From: Nymphaea colorata
Lineage: Eukaryota; Streptophyta; Magnoliopsida; Nymphaeales; Nymphaeaceae
NCBI RefSeq assembly: GCF_008831285.2
Contig: NC_045139.1
Coordinates: forward strand, 21,124,412-21,188,411
Reading direction: 5' to 3'
Length of the DNA stretch: 64,000 nt
This document shows positions 23,321 through 34,573 of the stretch, piece after piece. A program made the translations under genes and the position numbers. Below the pieces are notes generated by a model. That model had not been told where the DNA came from. It made no database searches and saw only the letters and a program-made list of their open reading frames with translations. Numbering within the stretch: the stretch's first letter is position 1; each line of letters starts with the position of its first letter.

Positions 23321-24311
23321 TTGTTTGGAGTTATTTACTTGTTGCATAATTTATGGGTGATTCCGACTTAGGCAGAACATGGCCACATCCAAAGTAGGCA
23401 CTTGTTGGCATACAACTGAAAGAACTGGCCTAACTATTGGGGAGTCAATGTGTGGCTAAACTCAGGACTCTCCAGAAGCACATGTTGCTGATTCACTATG
23501 TGAGCAATTCAGCCATAGATATGTCAGAGCAAAGCCCTGTTATGAATACTTCGATCAATCAATTACTTAGCACCATTTCATTATGAATCCGGAGTCCCTA
23601 AGGAACAGCTTGGACAAATCTCTTCGTGTGGATGTTTGAGGTGGAGATTCTTTGAAGTATCTGAGCAGGCAAGTGTTAGCAGAAGATAAAGGCCTGGTAC
23701 TGGCTGACTAGCCTAGATCATTTAGAGATGCATGTGCGACACACGATTGGACCGACATAGATGATCATCTCAGATCCCATGGGTGATACGAACTCCGCTG
23801 CGAAGGTTCGAAAGGTTGGACTGCTTCAACAGATAACGAGCGGGCCAACACAGTGACACATGGTCGCTGGCCGAGTGACACTCATCCCTACTTGTAAAAA
23901 TGGCAAAGTCGTAAATAATGTAAAGATGCACCTATAAAAGGCCATCGGCCTGAAGTCTTTACATCCATAGATATCATTCCCTTTGGTCGCAATATTATCT
24001 TTAACAATAATAACCTTCTCTTTATTGGGAACACCGTATTTGATAACATTAGATATTTCACATAATACTTCCCATTATCATCCTCCTGTGAGGCAGTATT
24101 TGAAAAGTCGAAGAGATTTCAAACTATTCTTTTTATGCTTTAGAGATATGAAATGAATTTTAATTGCTATACTAAATGGCCAACTATATATTTGTAGCTT
24201 TATCTTGACGTTATGGTTCTTTGTTATTATACTTCAAAGATGATCTTACCCTTTTAAAGTATGTTGCCAATTGATCAAATATCTCTTCACACTCTCAAAG
24301 ATCAAGAAAAA
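23321..24311. other. Intergenic DNA, possible LTR remnant
   Basis: No gene. The part 23690-24060 has an LTR-like layout: a TATAAAAGG box at 23933-23941 followed by a CATCGGCCTGAAGTC leader. No partner LTR was found in the window, so this is only a suggestion. Confidence 0.3.
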
Positions 24312-24471
24312 GAAAAAAGTAAAGGACATAAAAGGGCAAGTATTTGTGTGGTTGAGAAAGACCAAGGCCGTACTAAGTCTCTAGTCAATATAGGCAAGAA
24401 GAAAAAAAGTAAAGGACATAAAAGAGTAAGTATTTGTGTGGTTGAGAAAGACCAAGGCCGTACTAAGTCTC
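24312..24471 (+). repeat. 90-bp-period tandem repeat in an open frame
   Basis: Two units with a period of 90 bp encode the Lys-rich segment KSKGHKR followed by SICVVEKDQGRTKS twice within a 72-codon frame (24261-24479). The in-frame period is notable, but no family is recognised and the frame is short, so it is listed as a repeat, not a gene. Confidence 0.75.
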
Positions 24472-24691
24472 CAATATAATGGTTAATTGCATGCATACTC
24501 CTGTGCATAGGACAAGAATAGACTTATGAAAATACTAAACGGCAATATTTTTTTATAAAAAATTTCTAAAATACCCAACCTTTTTTTTTCAATTGAGTGA
24601 AAGCAACTCAATCTCATGAAAAACAATGATAATACTTTACCTTTGACGGTAATCTTTTTTACTGGTATAGGTTCCAAAGTTCCTCACATAC

Positions 24692-24839
24692 CCTCTAATG
24701 GATTGGACTTGTAGCATAGTTAGCAGCATGTTGAAATGGGTATAGACAATAGTGAGGATAGGCATTGGTATATGTGTGATTTGCCAATGAGGATCTGAGA
24801 CAATCTGCCGATCATAGTTTGTCCAAGCAAGGGCTGCCA
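24692..24839 (-). CDS. Candidate exon of an unrecognised gene, 3' of Copia-3
   Basis: A 148-nt minus-strand segment opens after a TTGCCAG acceptor and closes at a strong GG|GTATGT donor. It reads WTNYDRQIVSDPHWQI and later IPMPILTIVYTHFNMLLTML, which has normal protein character. Its phase fits the segment ending at 30764: joined across the gap, a valine codon is completed. Copia-3 occupies the gap, leaving only about 130 bp of original intron. I do not recognise the protein. It may belong to a larger broken gene or be a chance open frame. Confidence 0.35.
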
Positions 24840-24973
24840 CTGGCAATATTTCAACAAGGGCAACTGGCTAGCAGCCTTTCACTTATTTTTGCTACTTTTC
24901 CTCTTATTTCAAGTTTGTGTACGCTACCACCATTTTCCCATTATGTTGTCCATGCCTTAGAACCGAGTACCTA

Positions 24974-25314
24974 AGTTAATAAAACGAGCACACAATCTAA
25001 GAAGAAAGAAGAGGACACAAGATGTAACGTGGTTCAACTGAAAAGCAGCCTAAGTCCACAATGAAGACTCCCTCGTTTCTTCTGAACATTGCCACTAGAG
25101 AGAGTACTGGTATTTATAATCATTTTACACATTTGAGATCCTGATTTTAGGATCTAGATTCTCATGGTTATGATAGATTTTGGCAAGATTACAGGAGATC
25201 ATATTGGAAACGATATCTTCCTTATCTAGAGGAGATTTTCCAGTTTTAGATAACTCTTCATGTTTGGAAATAGTGTCTGCCATATCTTTTCCTTTAGAAC
25301 CTTATATCTTATCA
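24974..25314 (-). repeat. Copia-3 3' LTR
   Basis: 341 bp, close to the 5' copy at 30421-30761. Confidence 0.9.
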
Positions 25315-26029
25315 TTCCCCCACAAGCTAATCTTGGTGTCGATAAGTAAACCATGATCCAAACAGTGCTTTGGTCAAGATACCAATCGACTGTTCTTTTG
25401 ATGTGATGAACTCAATTTGAACCTCCTTTTTGGCGACTTTCTCTCTAACAAAGTGAAAGTTGATTTCAATATATTTTGTTCTTTCATGAAAAACAGGGTT
25501 AGCGGCAAGGTAAGTGGCTCCAAGGGTATCACATCTGAGTATTAGTGGTGCTAAGAGTTCTTTAAGAAGTGATTTCAACAAAACAATTTCTGAAACGACA
25601 GTTGCAAGAGCTTTATATTCAGCTTCAGTGGTTGAACAAGCTACAATATGTTGTTTAGTTGATCCCCAAGAGATAATATTTCCTCCAAGAAGAGTAACAA
25701 ATCCACTGGTTGATCTCCTATCATCTAGGCAACCAGCCCAATCGGCATCGGCATATGCTTGTAACATCATAGACTTGTTTCTTTCAATTTGAAGACCATA
25801 AATGCTTGTGCCCTATAGGTACCAAAGAATGCGTTTGATGTGTCCCCAATGAAAATCTGTATGAACATGCATAAATTGGTACGCTTTATTAACAAGAAAG
25901 GAAATATCTGGTCGAGTGAGGGTGGCATACTGCAAGGCTCCAACAATGCTCCTAATCCATCTGTACAGTTGTTATCAGAGAGTACGGGAAACCCAGCCAT
26001 CTCTATTGTCCATAATCTAAGTAGTTCAG

Positions 26030-26715
26030 GGTCGGCGGATCAGGGCCTTCTACTTCTATACGAGGAACTGCAATAGATTCCTATAGGGGAAGCGACTCTC
26101 AATCCAATAGGGGGAACAACCCAGCGAGTGAGGGAACAAACATCATCCATCGGTGCCATTATTTCTATTAACGAAGGCTCATTCAGGGGGGTTGGGTTCT
26201 CGTTCGGTTGGCGAAAGGTCCACCTATAGCTGCTCTGCCCTTCGATTATGGAATCGGAGCTCAAGCACTCTCTTGTTCCCTAACCTACCCGAAAGGTTGG
26301 ATAATGAGAGAGAATTCGTTCCCCCCTACACCACCCTTCCCACTCCTTTGACTAGGTAGAAACATCTTCCCTAATTCTGATCCCCAAGCCCCCTGGCTAA
26401 CCCACGCAACTAGGCGAGCCATCCTGGGATGGGTGGGAAAATGACCAGCCTGCCCCTCATATTGGTCGTGTTCTACCTCTCCCAACTCTCCATTACCCCA
26501 GCTTCATAGAACTTCTGTTTTTTTCGAAGACACGATTGGCATGCAACTAACGAACGAGCGAGCCGTCACTCCTTCTTGCTCATTTGCAGCTGACCAATAG
26601 GATCAAAAAGAAAGAGGAAAAAGCAGGTGGCGGGACGTCCCACTCATTTCATGCTGCCATTTCGGAAGACATACATGGGAAGAAGGAACAGTAGGGGTAA
26701 AGACGTTTTTTACAT
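26030..26715. other. Foreign insert in Copia-3, mitochondrial-looking DNA
   Basis: Between RT (ending near 26720) and the RNase H side (resuming near 26025) lies about 690 bp of balanced-GC, non-repetitive DNA without Copia character. It has no inverted ends, no poly-A and no obvious target duplication. Its composition and wording (for example CCCTTCGATTATGGAATCGG, ACTAACGAACGAGCGAGCCG) look like plant mitochondrial intergenic DNA. I infer an organelle fragment captured during break repair. Limits are approximate to about 15 bp, and the source cannot be proved without a search. Confidence 0.5.
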
Positions 26716-27030
26716 TTCTCCATCCTAGCCTTGTTAAGAAGATCAAGGATATATATTTTTTTTAACAAAGAACAAGATGGTCTTTGTCAAACTGCACCTC
26801 AATTCTAAGGAAGTAGTGAATTTGCCCTAAGTCCTTGAGGGAAAGCGTTGTCCAAGCTTTTCTAAAAAAATTTTGTATCTCTATCTTGAAGCTACCAGTC
26901 AAAATAATGTCATCGACATAGATCAAAAAATAAATAGTGGTGGAACCAAAATCGCGGATAAATAGTGACAAGTCAGGTTGTGATTTCTGAAATCCTTGAT
27001 TGATAAGAAACTACTTCAAGCTATAGAACC

Positions 27031-27342
27031 TAAAGCTGGGCACCGGGCCGGGCCGCCGTCGGGTACCCGATACCCGGCCTGATTCGGGCCCGGGAAAATG
27101 GTGCTCGGGTGGGCTCAATAGGCCCAATTCGGGCCCAATAATTTATTTTTTAAATTTTTTTGTTAATTTATGTATAATATTTTATTATAAATACTTATAT
27201 TTATATATTATGTTATATTAAAAAGTATATTTTTAAATTTAATCGGGCCGGACCCTGGCCCAATTTTTGGATGTCGGGCTGGCCTGGGCGCGGGCCCAAC
27301 TCGTTATCAGGCCAAGCCGAGCCGGCCCAGTGCCCAGGCTTA
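27031..27342. repeat. hAT-type MITE inside Copia-3 RT
   Basis: Inverted ends TAAAGCTGGGCACCGGGCC and, on the right, GGCCCAGTGCCCAGGCTTA. Flanked by 8-bp duplications ATAGAACC (27023-27030) and ATCGAACC (27343-27350), one mismatch. GC-rich arms enclose an AT-rich core. Same family as 22746-23312, without the purine expansion. Confidence 0.85.
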
Positions 27343-29559
27343 ATCGAACCATGCTCAGGTAGCTTGTTTGAGTCCATAAAGAGTTTTTTGAGTCTGCAAA
27401 CATGGTTAGGCAATTTTGAATCTTCAAACCCTAGAAGTTGAATCATAAAGACTTCTTCTTTTAATGTCCCGTGAAGGAAGACATTGTTGACGTCGAGTTG
27501 TTGAATGCACCATCCATGACTGAAAGCAATAGACAAGACAAGTCGAATAGTAGTCAGTTTAACAACCGGACTAAAAGTATCAAAATAATCCAGTTGTTCT
27601 CTTTGATTATATCCTTTGGCCACTAATGTGGCCTTGTATCTTGTCATTGTGCCATCAAAGTGTCGCTTGATTTTGTAGACCCATCTGCATCCAATGACAT
27701 TAAAGTGAGATTGTCTTGACACAAGATCCCATGTTTCATTTTTGTAGAAAGCATCCATCTCACTTTTCATAGCATTCACCCAATTATGATTCCGTTGAGT
27801 CTCTCCTAGAGAGGTAGGCTCAGTTTTAGGAATGATTTGGGTCAAGTGGGTGAAGACTCTAGGCCGACGAATCCCATCTTGGGACTTCCTTACCATGTGA
27901 TGGGATCTAGTGGGCTCGACTAACTGGTTATTAGGTTCATCATATGAAGGAGACTCAGAGGGATTAGGATGAGTTTGGACTACTAGGGAATTTTGAGGAA
28001 TCTGGTATTGACTTGGTTGGCTAGGAATGATATAGGCAACTCAATAAGGGGCAAACTCATTTTAGAATCGTCAATCGGTCTAGGTTTAATGGACTCAGAG
28101 CTAGACGACTTTAGCCAACTTGAAATGTTTGAGGCTGTAACAGAGGAACCACAATGAGAGTATAGAAAATTTCCTTCGTCAAATATAACATGTCTAAATA
28201 TGATGACACGATTGAAAACTGGATTGTAACAAATATAACCTTTATGACAGCTTCCATAGCCAATGAAGATGCAAACTTGAGCTTTGGGTTCTAATTTTGA
28301 AGCATGTGTAGGGCCATTCAAAGGATATATGGTACATCCAAAGGTTCTTATGTGATTATATTTTGGGAACTTCATGCAAGAGCTTCTCATATGGCATCAT
28401 TTGCAAGTCTGCAATGGGCAACCTGTTAATAAGATGAGCAGCCATTTTAAAAGCATCAAACCAGCATTTCTGTGGCATATTGGCATGAATAATCATGGTA
28501 AGTTCCATTTCCACCAAATGTCTATGTTTTCTTTCTACTATTCTATTCTACTGGGATGTATAAGGATATGTTATCCATCGACGAATACCTTGGTTTTCAA
28601 GAAATATGGTAATTCTTTGCTCATGAATTCCCCTCCTCCATATGAACAAAAAAATTTAATTTTTTTCTCAAGTTGATGCTCCACTATGCTGAAAAAAGTT
28701 TTAAAACATGAAAACATATCATTTTTCTTGGACAAGGGAAAGATCCATGAGAAGCGAGAATAGTCATCAACTATTAAAACAATAATACATGTACCCTTCT
28801 CATGAAGCACATGGTGCTGGCCCCCAAAGATTAGCCTGTAACAATTCATGAAATTCAACCTTAGAAAAAGGAATTTTATGCATTTCTCCAAGCACACATA
28901 AAGAACAAAAATCCAATTTATATTTGTCATCAACAGAAATCAAACTAGCAGCTTTCAAGGAGTTCAATAACTAAAAGTGAGCACGTCCTAGATGCAAATG
29001 CCATAACTAAAAATCGAGCAAGAATTCTATGAAACTAAAGAAGTATTAGCAGTCTTTAATTGACCATAATCTTCAATGCTGGTTGGATTGCCTTTACAGT
29101 CATTTCTCTCTCTATCGTCCATCTATAGAGTCCTCCTTTCTCAATCAGCCCTATGTGAAGGATCTTTCCCATCTACATATTCTTAACAATAAAGTCAATA
29201 GAGGAAAATTCAATAGAGCATTGATTAACTTCGGTAAACCTTGCTACTGACATAAGATTCTTGTGTGCCTCAGGGGCATGCAGCACATTTTACAAAACAA
29301 AAGATGATGTATTGCTAGGTGGGGACACATTTCTTATATTTTTAATTAGCATCTTACTACCATTACCAACAATAATAGAATTAGATCCATGATAAGGGAA
29401 TCTACCTTGCATATTTTGACCTGAGTTCGTCACATGGTGGGAGGCACCTGTGTTTGGATACTAGGATGAGTCTTGCGTATTGTTGGCAATTTCTTGCCTT
29501 TTAGATGCATTATCAGATTTTCCCATGTTGAGTGTCATGGCCATGAACACCTTTGGAAT

Positions 29560-30392
29560 ATCATAGCACTGTCGAGCTGTATGATTTCTTCTTCCACAGT
29601 ATTGGCAAGTCACTCCTAGGCTAAACTTGTTGTTATTATTGTTCCTACCATAGTTTCCTCTTCCTCCATTATGGCCTCTACCCCTGCCACCATTATAGCC
29701 ACCATGCCTACACCCCTATTATGCAATAAAGGCAGTGGCTGTGGCTTCAACCTAGGCCAGTTGGGGTGAGGAAAGCATTCCAAGTCGCTGCTTTTGAGTG
29801 ACCAACATATCATATAATTCAAACCATGAAGACAGATCTTTAAAAGCAATAACCGTTGTAATAAAAGACTCATATTCAGAAGTCAGCCTATTCAAAGTAT
29901 GGAGAACAAGATCTGTATCTGAGACAAAGTGCTGCATGGGGCTAAGAGAATCATTTGAAAAACTAATGTGTTGAAGGTAATCAGTCATAGATGTTCCTCC
30001 TTTCTTGATGTTTTACAGTTCTCTTTTCAATTGAATAATACGAAGATTATTTTGCAAGACATACTATTTTTCAAGGATGTGTCAAGCATCTCTAGCCATG
30101 CCAACGCGAACCAGTTGTGACATAACTGGTTGACTCACAATGACTTTGATTCAACTGCAAGCAAGTTGGTCTTCACGATACCATAAATCATAAGTAGGAT
30201 TTTCTTGTATGTCTGCTTCATCAAGAAATTCAGGAAGTCATGTACCTGGTGTAGCAGGAGCTTTTGAGAACACCAGAGAAGGTAATTTGATCGACGAAGC
30301 TTAACTGAAACCAAACTTGAGAAAGCATTCCATTGTGTACCTAGTGTAGTAGGAGCAGTTTGGGAGATGCCAGAAGAAGATGATGCAGCCAT
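29560..30392 (-). pseudogene. Copia-3 gag remnant
   Basis: The start codon at 30392 gives MAASSSSGISQTAPTTLG and then VKLRRSNYLLW, the Copia gag entry block. Downstream, NRLTSEYESFITTVIAF lies at about 29920-29845. The zinc knuckle CQYCGRRNHTARQC (about 29605-29566) is intact as CX2CX4HX4C. Internal stops and frameshifts (for example near 30130 and 29990) disrupt the frame. Confidence 0.85.
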
Positions 30393-30420
30393 GACGAGTG
30401 AGTCTTTAGATCTGACACCA

Positions 30421-30761
30421 AGTTAATAAAACGAGCACACAATCTAAGGAGAAAGAAGAGGACTCAAGATGTAACATGGTTTAGCTGAAAAACAGCCTAT
30501 GTCCACAATGAAGGCTCTCTTTTTTCTTCTGGACATTGCCACTAGAGAGAGTACTGGTATTTATAATCATTTTACACATTTGACATCCTTAATTTTAGGA
30601 TCTAGATTCCCATGGTTATGACAGATTTTGGCAAGATTACAGGAGATGATATTGGAAACGATATTTTCCTTATCTAGAGTGGATTTTCAGTCTTAGATAA
30701 CTCTTCAAGTTTGGTAATAGTGTCTGCCATATCTTTTCCTTTATAACCATAGATCTTATCA
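30421..30761 (-). repeat. Copia-3 5' LTR
   Basis: 341 bp. Its outer edge lies directly against the ACCTG duplication that forms the candidate splice donor of the interrupted coding segment. Confidence 0.9.
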
Positions 30762-30763
30762 AC

Positions 30764-30870
30764 CTGCTCCTAATGTCCATGAGAGAGCTTCTTGCACATT
30801 CCATCTAATTGCATTTGTTTCATTCATAATGGTCTCATGGGTTTTATCTACAAAACTAATTGTGGGTTTG
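30764..30870 (-). CDS. Candidate exon of an unrecognised gene, 5' of Copia-3
   Basis: A minus-strand open segment reads [20 protein letters not shown] and then [15 protein letters not shown], ending at a CAG|GT donor (30764|30763). The GT is the last dinucleotide before the Copia-3 LTR. An in-frame TGA upstream (about 30873-30875) sets the earliest possible exon start, and no good acceptor precedes the segment, so the 5' limit is a guess or the gene is decayed. Phase-compatible with 24692-24839. No family recognised. Confidence 0.35.
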
Positions 30871-33223
30871 CTTCAACATCTACAATTTGAAGCAAAGAGA
30901 ATGTGCTGGAGTGATCAAGATATATACCAGCTAGAACAACCATGTGGCTGGGCAAGGTTGCTCTTCATACTTCCTTATTCTATTGCTATGTGTAGCATGC
31001 TATCCATCAAACAGGAGCTTGTGGAATCCTTCGTTTCTCTAGTCTTACCAACAGAAACCAACTTTGACTAGGTTTGATTCATATTTTATGCACATAAAAG
31101 AACTCATGATTGATGTAAGAAAAATCTCGGGTTCCCAATGTTGAGTGGTCGAATCTGTGGTGGAATAAAATATTTTTTTATCTGTGTGGAGCATATCATA
31201 CCACATACTGGTCATTCTGAACCATTTAATTTCAAGTTGAGCATTGGAAACTGATTTTTTGTTCATCTTGATTCAACATTTCTAGGATTGGATCTGCTAA
31301 ATATTCATTGCTTTGTGTTGCAGAATGTTTGATGATAACGCCTTACCCTTGGCCATATTGTATTTTACATCATGTGTTCAACTCTTTGTCATGCTTCATA
31401 TATCTATGCTAACAGCCAAAATGATCTAATTCATAAAAAGCGAGCACTAAGCTGAAATCTTTTATGCCTTGTTCAGATTTCAAACTCGAAGTGAGTTTAT
31501 ATCTTCAGCAACTGGCATGGCCGCATTAGCTCATGATTTGTGAGTTGTTCAAGTATCCTTTGGTTGCAGTTGACATTGCTAAGTCATGTAAAAAAGACAT
31601 TTTAGTTTAAGTAGGATTCATCATAGAATTATGTGTTTTGTTGACCTTTATGATGCAACGAGGATACCATATGAAAGCATTTATGGACCTTGATCTTTGG
31701 AGCTTTTCTATGTTTCCAGATCATTGCTTACTCCTCCTGGCAATCTAATGTTGTTTATATTACATATATGCATAATTAGCAAGGAGCTCTGAGAAAATGA
31801 TAGTTGAATGTAAAGCAAGAAACGAGTGTTTAGTGAAAGCTTTAATGTTGGATGTGTGAAGCATTTGGGAAGTAAGAAAAAATGTAGCTGGAACAAGTGC
31901 ATGGTGCTATATGTATTCTAGTCACCCATATCTCTCTAGAAACCAATGTTGATATATTTGTAGATGCCCATCTGTACTCCCACGAATTTGTTTTATGAAT
32001 AGCCATGATCGGGTGATGTAGTATGTGTGTATATAAGGCCTACTGACATTCTTTTAAGGGGCAATATGTAAATATTCAGCAGATGCAATCAGTTATCCAA
32101 TTTCTCATCCATTTCATTTTTCATTGTGATAAAATTGTTCTTATTTGGTGAACTTCATCACACTTGATAAAAATTTTCAGCATAATTATTTTTCAGTGTT
32201 TGGATGGAATACAACTTTTTTCTTTAAGTTGTTTTAAGTGTTCGATAGTTGGACTTGATGGTCGATCAGCCAATTCATCGTAAATTCTTCTTCTATCGAT
32301 CGGTTGATCGATTGCAATGTTTAGCACTGTTTAATGGTCTATCTCTTTAGCAAGCAGTGGAAACCATAGATGCAATCAGAGATTCACTACAAAATAAACG
32401 TAATGGAGCTTGAGGATGATTGAAATTTGTGGAAGAAGAGAAACATTCTTTGATTTTGAGGAATCCGGGAGGACAAACTTGAGGGATATATCCATGGTAA
32501 GCTCTCTTTGTATCAATTTTATATTGATCGATCATTTGCATCTGCCTCTCTCTGTCTCCATCTCTCTCTTTCTCAGTAATCCTTTTTGTGCCTTGATCTT
32601 AATGGATAAAGCATATTATTACTTATGATGTTTAGGAACATCTAGATCCTTGCATGCAAAATTTTCCTTTTTGCAATTCTCCTTACAAGCCAATTCTGTA
32701 GTTGTTAAGGAACATGAACTTGTTGCTTCGTGCAGTCATTGAGAAAATCAATATGCAGAAACAACAATAACATACTGATTGCGTTATGTCTACTAGTACA
32801 TTCGTTTGATGGTTGGGGTGGGTTTGGGATTTTTTAACAGTTATTGTTTTTGATAGGGGTAAGTGTATGAAATAGGCATTTTCTTGCCTCATGCACGCCA
32901 ATTGCTTTTTATGTGTCCATGAATTGTAAATTAATCTTCTAAATCTTCTTCACACTGATAAAAGAACTAATGTGCTCAACCTGGCAAGTTACTTTTGATA
33001 TAAAAAAAGATATTCAAAGAACAAAAGAATCAATGGTGTAACTTTTTTTTTTTCAATTTTTTGAGTTATATGACCAATCGTAGTTTCAAGTCAAAGAGTT
33101 GATTTAAGATTGGAACTTTTAAGTTTTTGGTTGTACAGATTAAACAACATCCCTATGGTTGAAACTTAAAAAATGAGCCGACTTTGGTTTCTGAAGTAAA
33201 CCACATCCCATAAGAGGGCATTT
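30871..33223. other. Intergenic DNA without a recognised gene
   Basis: AT-rich. Several 60-80-codon frames occur on both strands but overlap and lack family features. No element ends or RNA genes seen. Confidence 0.4.
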
Positions 33224-33545
33224 GATGGCCACAGGGCATGTGGAACGGAACTCATGTGTCCTGTTTAGTCAATTTTGTTATCAAACACCATCCACAGTAC
33301 AAGATGGACAAGACAGATGATTGAACAGGGGGTATAAATTACCCCTGTTCCATATTGTTCTGAGCTAACCCTTAGAATAGCATGGATGGCCACAGGGCAT
33401 GTGGAACGGAACTCATGTGTCCTGTTTAGTCAATTTTGTTATCAAACACCATCCACAGTACAAGATGGACACGACAGATGATTGAACAAGGGGTATAAAT
33501 TACCCCTGTTCCATATTGTTCTGAGCTAACCCTTAGAATAGCATG
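33224..33545. repeat. 161-bp tandem duplication
   Basis: Two nearly identical units, 33224-33384 and 33385-33545, each beginning GATGGCCACAGGGCATGTGG and ending TTAGAATAGCATG. Only a few differences are visible (for example ACAAGACAG against ACACGACAG), so the duplication is fairly recent. Confidence 0.95.
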
Positions 33546-34289
33546 GAACATAACATTCCTCTCACCCCCGAGCTGCCCCCGAGCTGCCCCCGAGCTGCCC
33601 TTGCCCTTTCTCTCCTTCTCCTCTGTCTCTGCCCCTTCTCTCTTCTGAGTCTCTCCCTTACTCTGTCTGTTGCTCTCTTCCTCCATTCCATCAACTAACA
33701 GGTCTTGCTTCCTCCATTCCATCGACGACGGGTCGTGCGATCAACTTCATTGCAGCAAGGAGCTCCATTGCCGTGAATAACTTTTTCCAGGTGAGGCCCG
33801 GTTCTCATTTTTCTCTCTTTCTCTTGTTTTCTCTCTCTCTCCCTCCCTCTATTTGTCTTTGATTTTCAGTAACTAGGGTTTTGGCTCCTTTGCATCGATT
33901 TGGGGTTCTCTTCTCTCTCTTCCTTCCTTCCTGTGTTTATCCATGCCATTGAAATGGCAAAATTTTTATGGCATCCTGCAAATTCCATTGGAAATGACAA
34001 CCTAGGGCATCCCTGAAACGCCATTGAAAAACATATTTGTGCGCTTATATTTTTCTTCCCTTCGTGCTCTTTCTTTACAAGTTTACAAGGCCAAGCATTT
34101 TGTAAGGGCATCCTTTTTGTAATGGGGGAAGTGTGATCCAATCCAGCTTAATTTTTTGTGCATAAAAAAAATTCCTATGGGAACCTTAATATTGCTTTTT
34201 GTTGTAACTTATGTTTGATATCTAAATTTAATTAAATTAATAAAGAAATTTGAATATGGAAGAACCTTTTCTCTCTAATTTAGATTCAC

Positions 34290-34292
<3 letters not shown>
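33546..34292. other. Pyrimidine-rich stretch, possible old 5' leader
   Basis: Three 11-bp units CCCCCGAGCTG at about 33567-33600 are followed by long CT-rich runs and, at 33790, CCAGGTGAGG, which looks like a splice donor after a leader exon. No coding exon was found downstream, so this is at most a remnant of a gene start. Confidence 0.25.

Positions 34293-34325
<33 letters not shown>
34293..34325. repeat. (TA)n microsatellite
   Basis: Uninterrupted TA run of about 16 units. Confidence 0.95.
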
Positions 34326-34327
<2 letters not shown>

Positions 34328-34394
34328 ACAACTATATATGTTTGTATATGGTCTGTAGGAAATTTGACCGGCAATTATGCAAAGTCGACCAAAG

Positions 34395-34565
34395 CAGGGG
34401 CAGAGCCATGGGACGGCCTGCATGGGCCCTAGCCCCACCTCAAATTTTTTTTTTAAATTTTACTTGTCCTATGTAAAAATTTTGAAAAATGAGATTTCAG
34501 CCCGTGTCAAAATTTAGAAACTTTAATTTGATCCCCCTCATGAAAATTTTTTGGCTCCGCCTCTG
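34395..34565. repeat. hAT-type MITE, 171 bp
   Basis: Inverted ends CAGGGGCAGAGCCA and TGGCTCCGCCTCTG. Flanked by 8-bp duplications GACCAAAG (34387-34394) and GGCCAAAG (34566-34573), one mismatch. The interior is AT-rich and includes the block GATTTCAGCCC shared with 54625-54811, the second member of the family in this window. Confidence 0.87.
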
Positions 34566-34573
34566 GGCCAAAG

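Larger units (their letters stand above)
25330..29470 (-). pseudogene. Copia-3 pol remnant (PR-IN-RT-RH)
   Basis: The protease active site reads NTGASHH at 29437-29454: the catalytic aspartate is now asparagine, a G-to-A change. Integrase pieces lie at 28933-28571. The conserved linker block GCTIYPLNGP with FIGYGSCHKGYICYNP lies at 28390-28200. RT lies at 27896-27360 (WVYKIKRHFDGTMTRYKATL, QLDVNNVFLHG) and continues at 26971-26762 with LIYVDDIILTGS. RNase H at 25770-25330 is well kept (DADWAGCLDDRRSTSGF, STTEAEYKALA). Stops, a MITE and a large insertion break it. Confidence 0.88.
24974..30761 (-). mobile_element. Copia-3: full-length, inactivated Ty1-copia retrotransposon
   Basis: Two 341-bp LTRs at 24974-25314 and 30421-30761, reading TGATAAG to TTAACT on the minus strand. 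The target duplication is ACCTA at 24969-24973 against ACCTG at 30762-30766, one mismatch. The primer site TGGTGTCAGATC (minus, 30409-30420) abuts the 5' LTR, and the purine tract TTGTGGGGGAA (25315-25325) abuts the 3' LTR. Gag, PR, IN, RT and RH follow in order on the minus strand. RT is interrupted by a hAT MITE (27031-27342), and the RT/RH junction by about 0.7 kb of foreign DNA (about 26030-26715). Confidence 0.93.

Noticed and set aside
22660-23371. Several overlapping open frames of 96-201 codons on both strands
   Set aside because: They are Arg/Gly/Pro/Glu-rich translations of a GC/GA expansion inside a MITE with a clear target duplication; all frames stay open by composition alone.
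30829-31071. 80-codon plus-strand frame
   Set aside because: It overlaps the antisense candidate exon at 30764-30870, is hydrophobic throughout its first half and has no recognisable family.
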